A stretch of 64,000 bases of DNA. It comes from Salininema proteolyticum. Its GTDB lineage: Bacteria > Actinomycetota > Actinomycetes > Mycobacteriales > Micromonosporaceae. Made by a program: the position numbers and the translations under genes. Numbering within the stretch: the stretch's first letter is position 1; each line of letters begins with the position of its first letter. The notes under the pieces were generated by a model. The model saw nothing but the letters and a program-made list of their open reading frames with translations, was not told where the DNA came from and ran no database searches. The stretch lies in the NCBI RefSeq assembly GCF_042685645.1, contig NZ_JBHUNX010000001.1, positions 1,116,001 through 1,180,000 on the forward strand. The letters are read 5' to 3'. Of the stretch, positions 14,056 to 21,429 are shown one piece after another.

Positions 14056-15530
14056 TGTTCCATCTCTGTCGCGCCGGTGACGAGGTCTCTCTCGCGGGGG
14101 TCGGCCGCCACATGGGAGACCCGGTCGCCGACCCCCGCGACGAGGCGTTCGTGGGCGACCGGGACGATGGCCGCCCGCGACAGGATCTCGGCCTCCACGT
14201 CGAGGATCGCGGCGTGGCGCTCGCCGAGGTCCTCGAGCGGGGCGATGCCCGCCACGGCCGAGTCGATCGCGGAGTCGGACAGTCGCGAGATGTTGAAGTC
14301 CCCTCCGGAGGTGAAGTCGCTGGCGAAGAAGGTCTGCGGATCGCCCGAGTCCAGGACGACCGAGCGGGACAGGAGGAACCCGTCGAACTCGCCGGCGAGC
14401 ATGTCGGACTCTATGTCGTCGTAGTCGCGCACCTCGGTGGCCACGTCGAAGCCGGCCCGGGTCAGCTGGTCGGCCAGGACGGTGAGGACTTCGGGCAGTT
14501 CGGCGCGGTTGGAGTAGGTCGCGATGGCGAGGGCGGTGCCGGACGGTTCGGCCGCCCGGGGGAGTTCGACGGGGAGGTGGTCGTCGGCCCAGGCCAGCGC
14601 GGGTCCGAACAGGCCGGCGGGCCGGTCGGCCTGGCCCTCGTATATGTCCTCGACGATCGGCTCCGCGTCGATCGCCGAGGCGACGGCGGACCGCAGGCCC
14701 TCGTCGGCCAGGGGGCCTCCGGCGGTGTTGAGGTACAGGCCCACGGTGCGGGCGGTCGGCGCGCTGGATCGCTGCGATTCGGGCAGGGAACCGGTCTGCC
14801 CGTAGGGAACGGCCTCGATGACGTCGGCCTCGCCGGACTTGAGGGCCGCCACGCGGGTGGCGGCGTCGGGGACGTAGTCGGCGCGGAATCCGGGCAGGGC
14901 GGCCGCCTCGCCGTGGTAGTCCTCGAAGCGCTTCATGGTGGCGCTGTCGCGGGAGGCGTCGGTGATGGCGAAGGGGCCGGTGCCGTTGCCGACGGGGTCG
15001 ATCGAGTCGCCCTCGTAGGCGGTCGGGGCGAGGATGGACAGTTGCGGGCTGGAGAGCCGTTGGGGCAGGGTCGGGTCCGGTGCGTCGAGGGTGATCGCGA
15101 CGGTCCGATCGTCGGCGGCGGTCGCGGCCAGTTCCAGGCCGGAGATGGCGCGGGGCCGTGCCGTGGCCTCGAAGGCGGCGGTGAGGGCGGTGGCGGCGGC
15201 CTCCGCGGTGAGCTTCTCGCCATTGTGGAAGACGACGCCGTCGCGGAGTGTGAAGGACCAGGTGGTGTCGTCGCGCTGTTCCCACGATTCGGCTAGGGCC
15301 GGTACCGGGGCGCCTTGGTCGTCCAGGCCGACGAGGGACTCGACGACCGCCCAGCGGGAGAGGTGGAACGCGTCGTCGCTGAGGGGAGAGAGGCCGGCGA
15401 GCGGTGTCTGGGCCATGGCGACGACCAGCTCGCCGTCTTCGGCGCCGCCGCACGCGGTCAGGCCGAGCACTCCGGCGGCGGCGACTCCGCCGGAGGTGAG
15501 GAGGGTTCTGCGGGTGAGGCTGGGGGACAT
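14052..15530 (-). CDS. Peptide/nickel/opine-type ABC transporter substrate-binding lipoprotein
   Basis: 492 residues, solute-binding protein family 5. The N-terminus has RRTLLTSGGVAAAGVLGLTACGG, a twin-arginine-like signal ending in a lipobox with Cys27 as lipid attachment site. The body shows the family pattern of ALAESWEQRDDTTWSFTLRDGVVFHNGEKLTAE. It would deliver a peptide, nickel chelate or metallophore to the fused permease encoded immediately downstream (GTGA overlap). ATG 15530 has AGGAAGG upstream. It is divergent from the acetyltransferase gene across 135 nt. The SBP_bac_5 family is broad, so ligand assignment is not possible from sequence. Confidence 0.9.
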   Translation of the reverse strand: MSPSLTRRTLLTSGGVAAAGVLGLTACGGAEDGELVVAMAQTPLAGLSPLSDDAFHLSRWAVVESLVGLDDQGAPVPALAESWEQRDDTTWSFTLRDGVVFHNGEKLTAEAAATALTAAFEATARPRAISGLELAATAADDRTVAITLDAPDPTLPQRLSSPQLSILAPTAYEGDSIDPVGNGTGPFAITDASRDSATMKRFEDYHGEAAALPGFRADYVPDAATRVAALKSGEADVIEAVPYGQTGSLPESQRSSAPTARTVGLYLNTAGGPLADEGLRSAVASAIDAEPIVEDIYEGQADRPAGLFGPALAWADDHLPVELPRAAEPSGTALAIATYSNRAELPEVLTVLADQLTRAGFDVATEVRDYDDIESDMLAGEFDGFLLSRSVVLDSGDPQTFFASDFTSGGDFNISRLSDSAIDSAVAGIAPLEDLGERHAAILDVEAEILSRAAIVPVAHERLVAGVGDRVSHVAADPRERDLVTGATEMEQ

Positions 15531-15637
15531 GTGGATCGGGCCTTCCTATGGCTGAGCGGAGCCCGCCGGGTGGTCGGGCACGTGTCCGGGGCGGCGTCTG
15601 TGACGGACGTCGGACACGGAACGCACTCTGTTGCTTG

Positions 15638-15654
15638 TTGCAAATCGTCTGCAA
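15638..15654. promoter_or_regulatory. Inverted repeat within the acetyltransferase promoter
   Basis: TTGCA, seven bases, TGCAA, placed just before the AATAAT -10-like hexamer (15653-15658) whose expected start point is the ATG itself. A second inverted repeat, AACGA-TAG-TCGTT, lies within the first codons. Either could be an operator shared with the divergent binding-protein gene. Confidence 0.4.
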
Positions 15655-15665
15655 TAATAGCGGGC

Positions 15666-16241
15666 ATGTCGAGCACAGCCGAGACCGCAGTTATTGAAAA
15701 CGATAGTCGTTACTATATACGCGAGGCCACGGTCGAAGACCTCCCCGCCGCCCGATCGGTAATGCTCGACACGGCCTACCGCGACTTCGGGTACGGCTAC
15801 CTGCCCCGATGGCACGACGACATCATCGACCCCGCCGCCTACTACCTCGAACCGGAAGACCACTGCCTCCTCGTCGCCGAGACCGAGAAGGGCGAAATCG
15901 TGGGCACCGCCGGCGTACGCAAGGCGACGCCCGCCTCCCCGCCGCACCCCCGCGAGGCCGTCGACCGCTTCGAGGAAGGCCGGACCGCCACCCTCTACCG
16001 CGTCTACGTCCGGCCCGAATGGCGCCGCCGCGGCATGGCCGGGGCCCTGGTCCGCGAATGCCTGGAATTCGTCGCCACCCGGGACGTCTACACCGGCGTC
16101 TACCTCCACACCGACGCCCGAGTCCCCGGCGCCGTCCCCTTCTGGGAGAGGTACGGCGAGCTCGTCTGCGACGAACGCGACCCGAACCTGTCCGCAGAGG
16201 AGTTCCAGACGGCGCATTTCGCGCTCGCGATACCGCGCTGA
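15666..16241 (+). CDS. GNAT-family N-acetyltransferase
   Basis: 191 residues. The acetyl-CoA binding motif is clear: LYRVYVRPEWRRRGMAGALV, with R/Q-x-x-G-x-A/G in RRRGMAGAL, preceded by the substrate-side strands and IREATVEDLPAARSV at the N-terminus. It transfers acetyl from acetyl-CoA to an unknown amine. ATG 15666 has no ribosome-binding site. AATAAT lies seven bases before it, so the mRNA is probably leaderless. It is divergent from the ABC importer, which suggests, but does not prove, that it modifies the imported compound. Confidence 0.87.
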   Translation: MSSTAETAVIENDSRYYIREATVEDLPAARSVMLDTAYRDFGYGYLPRWHDDIIDPAAYYLEPEDHCLLVAETEKGEIVGTAGVRKATPASPPHPREAVDRFEEGRTATLYRVYVRPEWRRRGMAGALVRECLEFVATRDVYTGVYLHTDARVPGAVPFWERYGELVCDERDPNLSAEEFQTAHFALAIPR

Positions 16242-16365
16242 ATCGCGCTCCACTGTGGCGCCACGCCGAGCGTGTTGTCCCCCGAAAGAGTGAGTGCCTG
16301 GACGTCGGGGGCGGATCGCGCGGATGCGCCCTGAAAGCTCCCGGCGCCGCCTAGGGTCGGAGACC

Positions 16366-17160
16366 GTGAAGCGGAGACTGCAAGCCATCCTGCCGGCCGT
16401 CCTGGCCGCCGTCCTCCTCATCGCCGGGGCCGGCGGACTGGCACGCCTGGCCGAGCCGCGAGAGGCCGCCGAGGCCGAGCCGGAGGAGGCGAACCCGAGG
16501 ATGTTCGACGACACCGGGCACGTGCCCATAGGGGAGAAGGCCGCGCACGCCGAGACCCTCGATGGGCCCGCCGGATCCCGCTCGGTGACGGGCACGGAGG
16601 ACATCGCCCTGACCTTCGACGACGGCCCGAACCCCGCCTGGACCGCCGAAGTGCTGGACATCCTCGCCTACTACGGAGTCCGCGCCACGTTCTGTGTCAT
16701 AGGCTCCAACGCCGCCGAGCACCCCGACCTCGTCAAGCGCATGGCCGACGAGGGGCACACCCTGTGCAACCACTCCTGGGACCACGACTTCGAACTCGGC
16801 TGGAGACCCCCGGAGCGGATCCGGGAGGACCTGGAGCGCACCAACGAGGCCATCCGGGCCGCCGCCGGCGAGGACACCCCGATCGAGTACTTCCGCCAGC
16901 CGGGCGGACGCTGGACCGAAACGGTCGTCGCCGCCGCGGAGGACCTCGGCATGGACTCTCTGCACTGGACGGTCGAAGCCTCCGACTGGAGCAGCGGCAC
17001 CGGCAGCGGAGCCATCCGCGACGCCGTAGTCCAGAAGGCAGTGCCCGGCTCCATCGTGCTGCTGCACGACGGCGGCGGCGACCAGAGCGCGACGGTCGAG
17101 GCCCTCGGCCCCGTCCTCGACGGGCTGTGGGAGCGAGAGCGCTCGCTCGCCGCGTTCTAG
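16366..17160 (+). CDS. Polysaccharide deacetylase (NodB homology), membrane-anchored or secreted
   Basis: 264 residues. An N-terminal signal-anchor (LPAVLAAVLLIAGAGGLARL) leads to a NodB domain from about residue 80. Metal/catalytic motifs: TFDDGP (catalytic and metal Asp), HSWDH (metal histidines), RQPGGRW (motif 3) and LLHDGGG (motif 5). It would remove acetyl groups from cell-wall or capsular N-acetylglucosamine polymers outside the membrane. GTG 16366 is preceded by TAGGGT eight bases upstream, a typical leaderless arrangement; upstream ATGs at 16294 and 16324 would add a charged leader before the signal and are less likely. It is convergent with the next gene, four bases apart. Confidence 0.88.
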   Translation: MKRRLQAILPAVLAAVLLIAGAGGLARLAEPREAAEAEPEEANPRMFDDTGHVPIGEKAAHAETLDGPAGSRSVTGTEDIALTFDDGPNPAWTAEVLDILAYYGVRATFCVIGSNAAEHPDLVKRMADEGHTLCNHSWDHDFELGWRPPERIREDLERTNEAIRAAAGEDTPIEYFRQPGGRWTETVVAAAEDLGMDSLHWTVEASDWSSGTGSGAIRDAVVQKAVPGSIVLLHDGGGDQSATVEALGPVLDGLWERERSLAAF

Positions 17161-17164
17161 CCCG

Positions 17165-17734
17165 TCAGAGTGTCTTCCTGCGCTTCTTGGCGAAATGGCC
17201 GCGGCACCCCGGGCAGCAGAAACCGTGGACCTCACCGTCCAGTTCCAACAGGACGGCCTGCTCGGCGGGAACGACGGCGCCGCACACCGGGTCGATGAAG
17301 CTCCCCTCGGGGGCGTCCTCGGTACTGTTGACCTTGGCCCGGTCGATCATGCCGGTGAAGGCGGAGATCCCGACGATCTCGCCGTCGAGGCCGTAGCAGC
17401 CCTCGGCTATTCCGCGAACGTAGACGATCGACTGTTCGAACCCCGCCTCCTCCAGTCGCCGGGACACCGCGGCGACCAGGTGCGAAGCCATATCCTTGGC
17501 CCACGTGCCCACGGTCAGGTCCACCGTGACGCGGTCGGCGATCCAGACATCGTGTTCGCGGACCGACACGGTCGTCAGGGACTCGTAGAGGGCGAGAACC
17601 CCGGGGTCCGCGCCGATCTCCCCGGTCTCCTCCGCCGACCCCAGCAATCGGTGCGCTGTCAGGCTCTCTGCCAGCCTGACGCGCTCCATCCGGTCGAGCC
17701 TTTCGGCGGGTACGTTCACCTCGATGCTGATCAT
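17165..17734 (-). CDS. Tautomerase-like protein fused to a YHS-type zinc-binding domain
   Basis: 189 residues in two parts. Residues 1-140 look like two successive tautomerase-type beta-alpha-beta units (ISIEVNVPAERLDRMERVRLAESL and later VTVDLTVGTWAKDMASHLVAAV), but Pro1 is replaced by Ile, so normal tautomerase chemistry is unlikely. Residues 145-185 form a YHS/TRASH-like finger: DPVCGAVV, then FCCPGCRGHFAKK, with Cys residues arranged as in metal-sensing or metallochaperone domains. The protein is cytoplasmic. It could sense or shuttle a metal or bind a metal-linked substrate. The domain assignment of the first part is by pattern only; the YHS part is more certain. Confidence 0.6.
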   Translation of the reverse strand: MISIEVNVPAERLDRMERVRLAESLTAHRLLGSAEETGEIGADPGVLALYESLTTVSVREHDVWIADRVTVDLTVGTWAKDMASHLVAAVSRRLEEAGFEQSIVYVRGIAEGCYGLDGEIVGISAFTGMIDRAKVNSTEDAPEGSFIDPVCGAVVPAEQAVLLELDGEVHGFCCPGCRGHFAKKRRKTL

Positions 17735-17868
17735 TTCCGCTCCTTTCGCGATGGGACTCCATCGTCCCGCGCTCGAGGAGGTTCCGCGTCGATCCGAGCG
17801 CCGAAACCGGGTCTACCGCGGTGAAGGTAGGCGCGCCGAGGGGTAGTCCCCCGGAGTAGCGCGGAAAG

Positions 17869-17900
17869 GGTCGGCCCCGGTGCCTGGGGCCGGCCCGTCA
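17869..17900 (-). terminator. Rho-independent-type terminator after the urate oxidase gene
   Basis: A 10-bp stem, GGCCGGCCCC with GGGGCCGACC on the minus strand (one G-T pair), and a seven-base loop, followed on the minus strand by CCCTTTCC. It starts about 24 nt past the urate oxidase stop codon. Confidence 0.65.
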
Positions 17901-17918
17901 GTGCAAGGAGTAAGGCGT

Positions 17919-18746
17919 TCAATTCCGCTTGACGGTTCCCTCGATCAGGCCGTAGGGGCGGTCGGCGGCGTAGAAGACCTCGCCGGGGTTCTCCAGCCCG
18001 AACGGGGCGAGGTCGACCAGGAAGTGGTGCTTGTTCGGCAGCGTCAGCGACACCTCGGAGACCTGCGGGACCTCCTTGATGATCTGCTCGCCGATGGCGT
18101 AGAGCGTCTGCTGCAGCGACAGCGAGTACGTGTCCCGGAAAGCGGCGATGAGCGCGTTCCGCGCGGTCTCGTACGCCTTGTTGTAGTCCACGTCCAGGTC
18201 CGACACCTTCCACTCGGCGTTGACCGACGTGGCGAGGATGCGGTCGGTCGCCGGGGCGAGGGTGGTGTACTTATCCACGATGTACCCGGTGAACTCGGAG
18301 TCGGTCGAGTTCATCAGCAGCAGGTCGCGCAGGCCCTGGGTGACCTTGACGTCGGTGCCGTCGTAGTCGATCTCGGCGGTGCGGTGCTCGCCGCCGTCGC
18401 CGCGGCTGAAGGTGTGGTCGCCGTGCCTGGTCCAGGTGTACTGCTCCAGCTTGAGGTGCGCGCCGTGAATGGGTTCCTGGGAGTCCACGTAGTGGCGGGC
18501 CAGGCGCACGCCGAATTCCTCGGGGGAGGAGATGCCGTCGCGGGCGAAGGCGAAGACGGTGTTCTTCTGGGTGTCGGTGGGGAGTACGTTGGCGTTGCTG
18601 CCATCAAGGTGCACGGCGGTGAGGTCGCCCCGGAGGGCGGAGCTCACGTTGAGGTCCGTGATCTCGTGGCGGTCGGTGTCGCGGACGACCCGCACCACGC
18701 GGGTCTCGGCCTTGCCGTATTGGTTGTAGCCCAGTTCGATGGCCAT
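17919..18746 (-). CDS. Urate oxidase (uricase)
   Basis: 275 residues, cofactor-free oxidation of urate to 5-hydroxyisourate. Family landmarks: YGKAETRVVRV with the catalytic Lys near residue 12, LPTDTQKNTVFAFA with the catalytic Thr and Asp, HGAHLKLEQYTWTRHGDHTFSRG, and LPNKHHFLVDLAPFGLENPGEVFYAADRPYG near the C-terminus. ATG 18746 is preceded by GAGAGG. The gene is monocistronic, with its own terminator; the usual partners (hydroxyisourate hydrolase, OHCU decarboxylase, xanthine dehydrogenase) are not adjacent. A purine permease with a PucR regulator lies 5 kb away and may belong to the same purine-salvage/catabolic programme. Confidence 0.95.
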   Translation of the reverse strand: MAIELGYNQYGKAETRVVRVVRDTDRHEITDLNVSSALRGDLTAVHLDGSNANVLPTDTQKNTVFAFARDGISSPEEFGVRLARHYVDSQEPIHGAHLKLEQYTWTRHGDHTFSRGDGGEHRTAEIDYDGTDVKVTQGLRDLLLMNSTDSEFTGYIVDKYTTLAPATDRILATSVNAEWKVSDLDVDYNKAYETARNALIAAFRDTYSLSLQQTLYAIGEQIIKEVPQVSEVSLTLPNKHHFLVDLAPFGLENPGEVFYAADRPYGLIEGTVKRN

Positions 18747-19081
18747 GGTTTTACCTCTCGGTTCCGATCGAGTCGGCGCGGCCGGGCCTGGAAGGGTCCG
18801 CGGCGCGCTCCGACTGGCTGTCAGAGTTCGTCGAGGCAAGCCGTATATTCGCTAGCGCGGACCCATTCGGCACCCCGGGGAACCGGGGTGGAACATACAC
18901 TGCTTACCGTTGTGCGACTGCTATGAAAACCCAAATACGAGAGAACTTCAATTGGCTGATCGCACAAAGACCCGCGCCCGGATCGACACGGGATTCGGAG
19001 GTTGTCCCGGTTGACGGACGTCACACGGGCACGAAAAAGGCGGCGCCCCACGGGAAGTGGGACGCCGCCTGCGAGCGGTGA
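18747..19081. other. Intergenic region between ehuA and the urate oxidase gene
   Basis: No convincing gene. It contains the ehu operon terminator (19034-19070) and a second hairpin, CACCCCGG-GGAA-CCGGGGTG, at 18871-18890. The remainder presumably carries the urate oxidase promoter. A 76-codon minus-strand frame in it lacks a ribosome site and any recognisable composition. Confidence 0.6.
19034..19070 (-). terminator. Rho-independent terminator of the ehu operon
   Basis: AGGCGGCG pairs with CGCCGCCT, extended inwards by CCCAC/GTGGG around a short loop. Reading on the minus strand the stem is followed by TTTTTCG, 12 nt past the ehuA stop. This is a textbook terminator. Confidence 0.88.
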
Positions 19082-19897
19082 TCAGTCGCTGGAGACGGCG
19101 CGCAGGAAGTCCTGCGTCCGCCCTTCCTGGGGGTTGTTGAAGATCTGCTCCGGGGCGCCCTCTTCGACGATGACGCCCTTGTCGAACATCATGACCCGGT
19201 TGGAGACGTCCTTGGCGAAGGACATCTCGTGGGTCACGATCAGCATCGTGATGTCGCTGGAGGACGCCACGTCCCGCAGGACGTCCAGGACGTCGGCCAC
19301 CAGCTCGGGGTCGAGGGCCGAGGTCACCTCGTCGAGGAGCAGGACCTCCGGGTCCATCGCGAGCGCGCGGGCGATGGCCACGCGCTGCTGCTGACCGCCC
19401 GAGAGCTGGCTCGGGTAGTGGTCGAGCTTGTCGGAGAGCCCGACCATGTCCAGCAGCTCCTTGGCGCGCTCGGCGGCCTTGTCCTTGTCCTGCTTGAGGG
19501 CGTGGACAGGAGCTTCGGTGACGTTGCGCAGCACGTTCATGTTCGGGAACAGGTTGAACTGCTGGAACACCATTCCGACCTTCTTGCGGCGGTCGCGCAG
19601 CTCGGACTCGTGGGCGACGTGCAGCTTCCCGTTCTTCTCGGTGTGGCTGTACGGCTTCCCGTCCAGGTAGATGACGCCGCCGTTCTCCTCGGCGTGCTTG
19701 ATCGGAGTGACGTGCTCCAGCGTCATCAGCAGGCGCAGGATCGTCGTCTTGCCGGAACCGGAGGGTCCGATCAGCGTCACGCGCTCGCCCTTGTCGATGC
19801 CGAGCGACAGCTCGTTGAGGACGGTCAGGTCACCGAAGCGCTTGACGACGCGGTCGAAGTCGATGAACTTGCGGTCGTTAGCGGTGTGATTGCTCAA
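19082..19897 (-). CDS. ehuA: EhuA-like ATP-binding subunit of an ectoine/hydroxyectoine-type ABC importer
   Basis: 271 residues, polar amino-acid transporter ATPase. Walker A GPSGSGKTT, Q-loop MVFQQFNLFPNMNVLRNVTEAP, signature LSGGQQQRVAIARALAM, Walker B LLLDEVTSALDPE and H-loop THEMSFA are all intact. The insertion between Walker A and Q-loop (HAEENGGVIYLDGKPYSH) is as in EhuA/GlnQ relatives. The start is TTG 19897, chosen over TTG 19930 because GGAG sits seven bases before it. It overlaps ehuD by 20 nt. As last gene of ehuBCDA it energises uptake of a compatible solute, most likely ectoine or hydroxyectoine; glutamine/glutamate import is the alternative. Confidence 0.83.
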   Translation of the reverse strand: MSNHTANDRKFIDFDRVVKRFGDLTVLNELSLGIDKGERVTLIGPSGSGKTTILRLLMTLEHVTPIKHAEENGGVIYLDGKPYSHTEKNGKLHVAHESELRDRRKKVGMVFQQFNLFPNMNVLRNVTEAPVHALKQDKDKAAERAKELLDMVGLSDKLDHYPSQLSGGQQQRVAIARALAMDPEVLLLDEVTSALDPELVADVLDVLRDVASSSDITMLIVTHEMSFAKDVSNRVMMFDKGVIVEEGAPEQIFNNPQEGRTQDFLRAVSSD

Positions 19898-20549
19898 GGC
19901 GGATCTCCAGTCTTCTCGAGGCGAACGCAATGGGGTAGGAGGCGGCGAGGAACAGCAGGCCGGCGAGGGTGTAGCCCTCGACGAAACCGGTCCATTCGTT
20001 AGTGGTGTATTCCCTGATCAGGAAGATCATTTCGGCGACACCGATGGCGCTGAGGATCGGGACCTCTTTGAACATGGCCACCAGCCAGTTGGTGACGGCC
20101 GGCAGGGACCGCTTGAACATCTGGGGTCCGATGACGGCCAGCCAAGTGCGCGTGCGGGGGAGCGCCAGAGCCGTAGCGGCCTCCCATTGGCCCTTCGGGA
20201 TTGCCTCGATCCCCGCGCGGAACGACTCCATGGTGTATGAGGCATAGTGAACGCCCAGGACGACTGCTCCGACGCCCAGAGCGCTCCAATTGAGTGGCAG
20301 GTAGAGGCTGACGAAGGTCCATACCAGCAGTGCCTGCACGAGGATTGGTGTGTTGCGGATGAATGTCATGACTCCGCTGACGGTCTTTGCCCAGGCATTA
20401 GGCAGCATCTGGACCGCGATAGCCAGCGCTAGTCCCAGTACGAAGGCGATGATTCCCGCAATAGCGGCGACCTGTAGGACCACTAGGAAGCCCTTGAGGA
20501 CGTAGGGCCAGACTTCGGCGGCGACTGCGTTACTCCACTTGGAATCCAT
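19878..20549 (-). CDS. ehuD: EhuD-like permease subunit
   Basis: 223 residues with about five membrane segments, HisM/GlnP family. The EAA loop, ESFRAGIEAIPKGQWEAATALALPRTRTWLAVIGPQ, is the docking site for the ATPase. ATG 20549 shares its A with the TAA stop of ehuC (TAATG), which implies translational coupling. The terminal RRLEIRLEQSHR tail overlaps the start of ehuA. Third-position G/C bias is weaker than in neighbouring housekeeping genes, with many codons ending in T or A. Confidence 0.8.
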   Translation of the reverse strand: MDSKWSNAVAAEVWPYVLKGFLVVLQVAAIAGIIAFVLGLALAIAVQMLPNAWAKTVSGVMTFIRNTPILVQALLVWTFVSLYLPLNWSALGVGAVVLGVHYASYTMESFRAGIEAIPKGQWEAATALALPRTRTWLAVIGPQMFKRSLPAVTNWLVAMFKEVPILSAIGVAEMIFLIREYTTNEWTGFVEGYTLAGLLFLAASYPIAFASRRLEIRLEQSHR

Positions 20550-21247
20550 TATTTGCCTCCATTTCCAGCGGCGAGACGGAGGGTTGGGTCAATGCCCACG
20601 TTGCGCTTCGCACGGTATTCGAGCCAGCGCATCCCTCGCGCGATGAGCCAGGCCAAGACGAAATAGACGACCAGGATGATGGAGAACTGGACCAGGCGGT
20701 CTTGTCCGGGGGCCTTGCCGATGTCCTGGGCCATCTTCGTCAAGTCGACGATGGTGATCATGGAGACCAGCGAACTTGCCTTGACCAGCATGACGGCAAA
20801 AGAGCTAAGTGAAGGGATCATTTCGGGCCAGGCCTGGGGCAAGACCACCCGGAAGAACTTCTTGACGCCGTGGATGCCGAGGGCCGTGCAGGCTTCGTGC
20901 TGTGCCTTGGGGACACCTTGAAGTGCCCCTCGGACCACTTCGCTGGAGTAGGCTCCGTAGTTGATGCCTAGCGCCACGATTCCGGCGATGATTGGCGGGT
21001 CGAACTCAAAGCCCAGGACGACTGGGAGCGCATAGTAGAAGAAGAAGAGCTGGACTACAACGGAGGAACCGCGGATCAGCTCGACAAAGGCGCGGGCCGG
21101 GCCCCGGAGGGCGATCTTCGGCGAATGGGTCATGGCGCCCAGCCCGAAGGCCAGCAGGAGCGCCAACGCGGCCGATCCGACTGTCACTATAAGGGTGACG
21201 AGCAGGGGTTCCGCGTAGTTAGGAATAATTTCGAATACGTCTCTCAA
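20549..21247 (-). CDS. ehuC: EhuC-like permease subunit
   Basis: 232 residues from TTG 21247, preceded by GAGGA nine bases upstream; an in-frame GTG at 21286 would add 13 residues but lacks a ribosome site. About five membrane segments. The EAA loop is SSEVVRGALQGVPKAQHEACTALGIHGVKKFFRVVLPQ. It pairs with EhuD to form the translocation path. It is separated from ehuB by about 180 nt containing a strong hairpin, a layout known to let binding proteins be made in excess of permeases. Wobble positions are less G/C-rich than in the surroundings. Confidence 0.8.
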   Translation of the reverse strand: MRDVFEIIPNYAEPLLVTLIVTVGSAALALLLAFGLGAMTHSPKIALRGPARAFVELIRGSSVVVQLFFFYYALPVVLGFEFDPPIIAGIVALGINYGAYSSEVVRGALQGVPKAQHEACTALGIHGVKKFFRVVLPQAWPEMIPSLSSFAVMLVKASSLVSMITIVDLTKMAQDIGKAPGQDRLVQFSIILVVYFVLAWLIARGMRWLEYRAKRNVGIDPTLRLAAGNGGK

Positions 21248-21289
21248 GACTGGATTTCCTCGTAGGTCAGGACTTGCGGACAGCACGAA

Positions 21290-21318
21290 TACCGCAGTGC
21301 CGGAACTGCACTGCGGTA
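21290..21318. repeat. Intercistronic hairpin between ehuB and ehuC
   Basis: TACCGCAGTGC and GCACTGCGGTA form a perfect 11-bp stem around a seven-base loop, 112 nt past the ehuB stop and 43 nt before ehuC. No T-run follows, so it looks like an mRNA-stabilising or processing element rather than a full terminator. Confidence 0.65.
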
Positions 21319-21429
21319 CTCGATAGAAGGACTGTCCGTCATCGGTCGGGGGAGGTAGTGGCCGGGGGCGTTTCAGCCAGGCACTGCCTCAGCGCCGTTG
21401 GCCGCAGGGCGGCGTGACGTTCGGGGAAC

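Noticed and set aside
12253..15654. A 1133-codon minus-strand frame across permease and binding protein
   Set aside because: The first ~530 codons are arginine/proline-rich shadow of the binding-protein gene. The permease begins at GTG 14055, overlapping the binding-protein stop.
18821..19051. Possible 76-codon minus-strand gene between ehuA and urate oxidase
   Set aside because: It overlaps the ehu terminator and promoter region, lacks a ribosome site and has no recognisable features.
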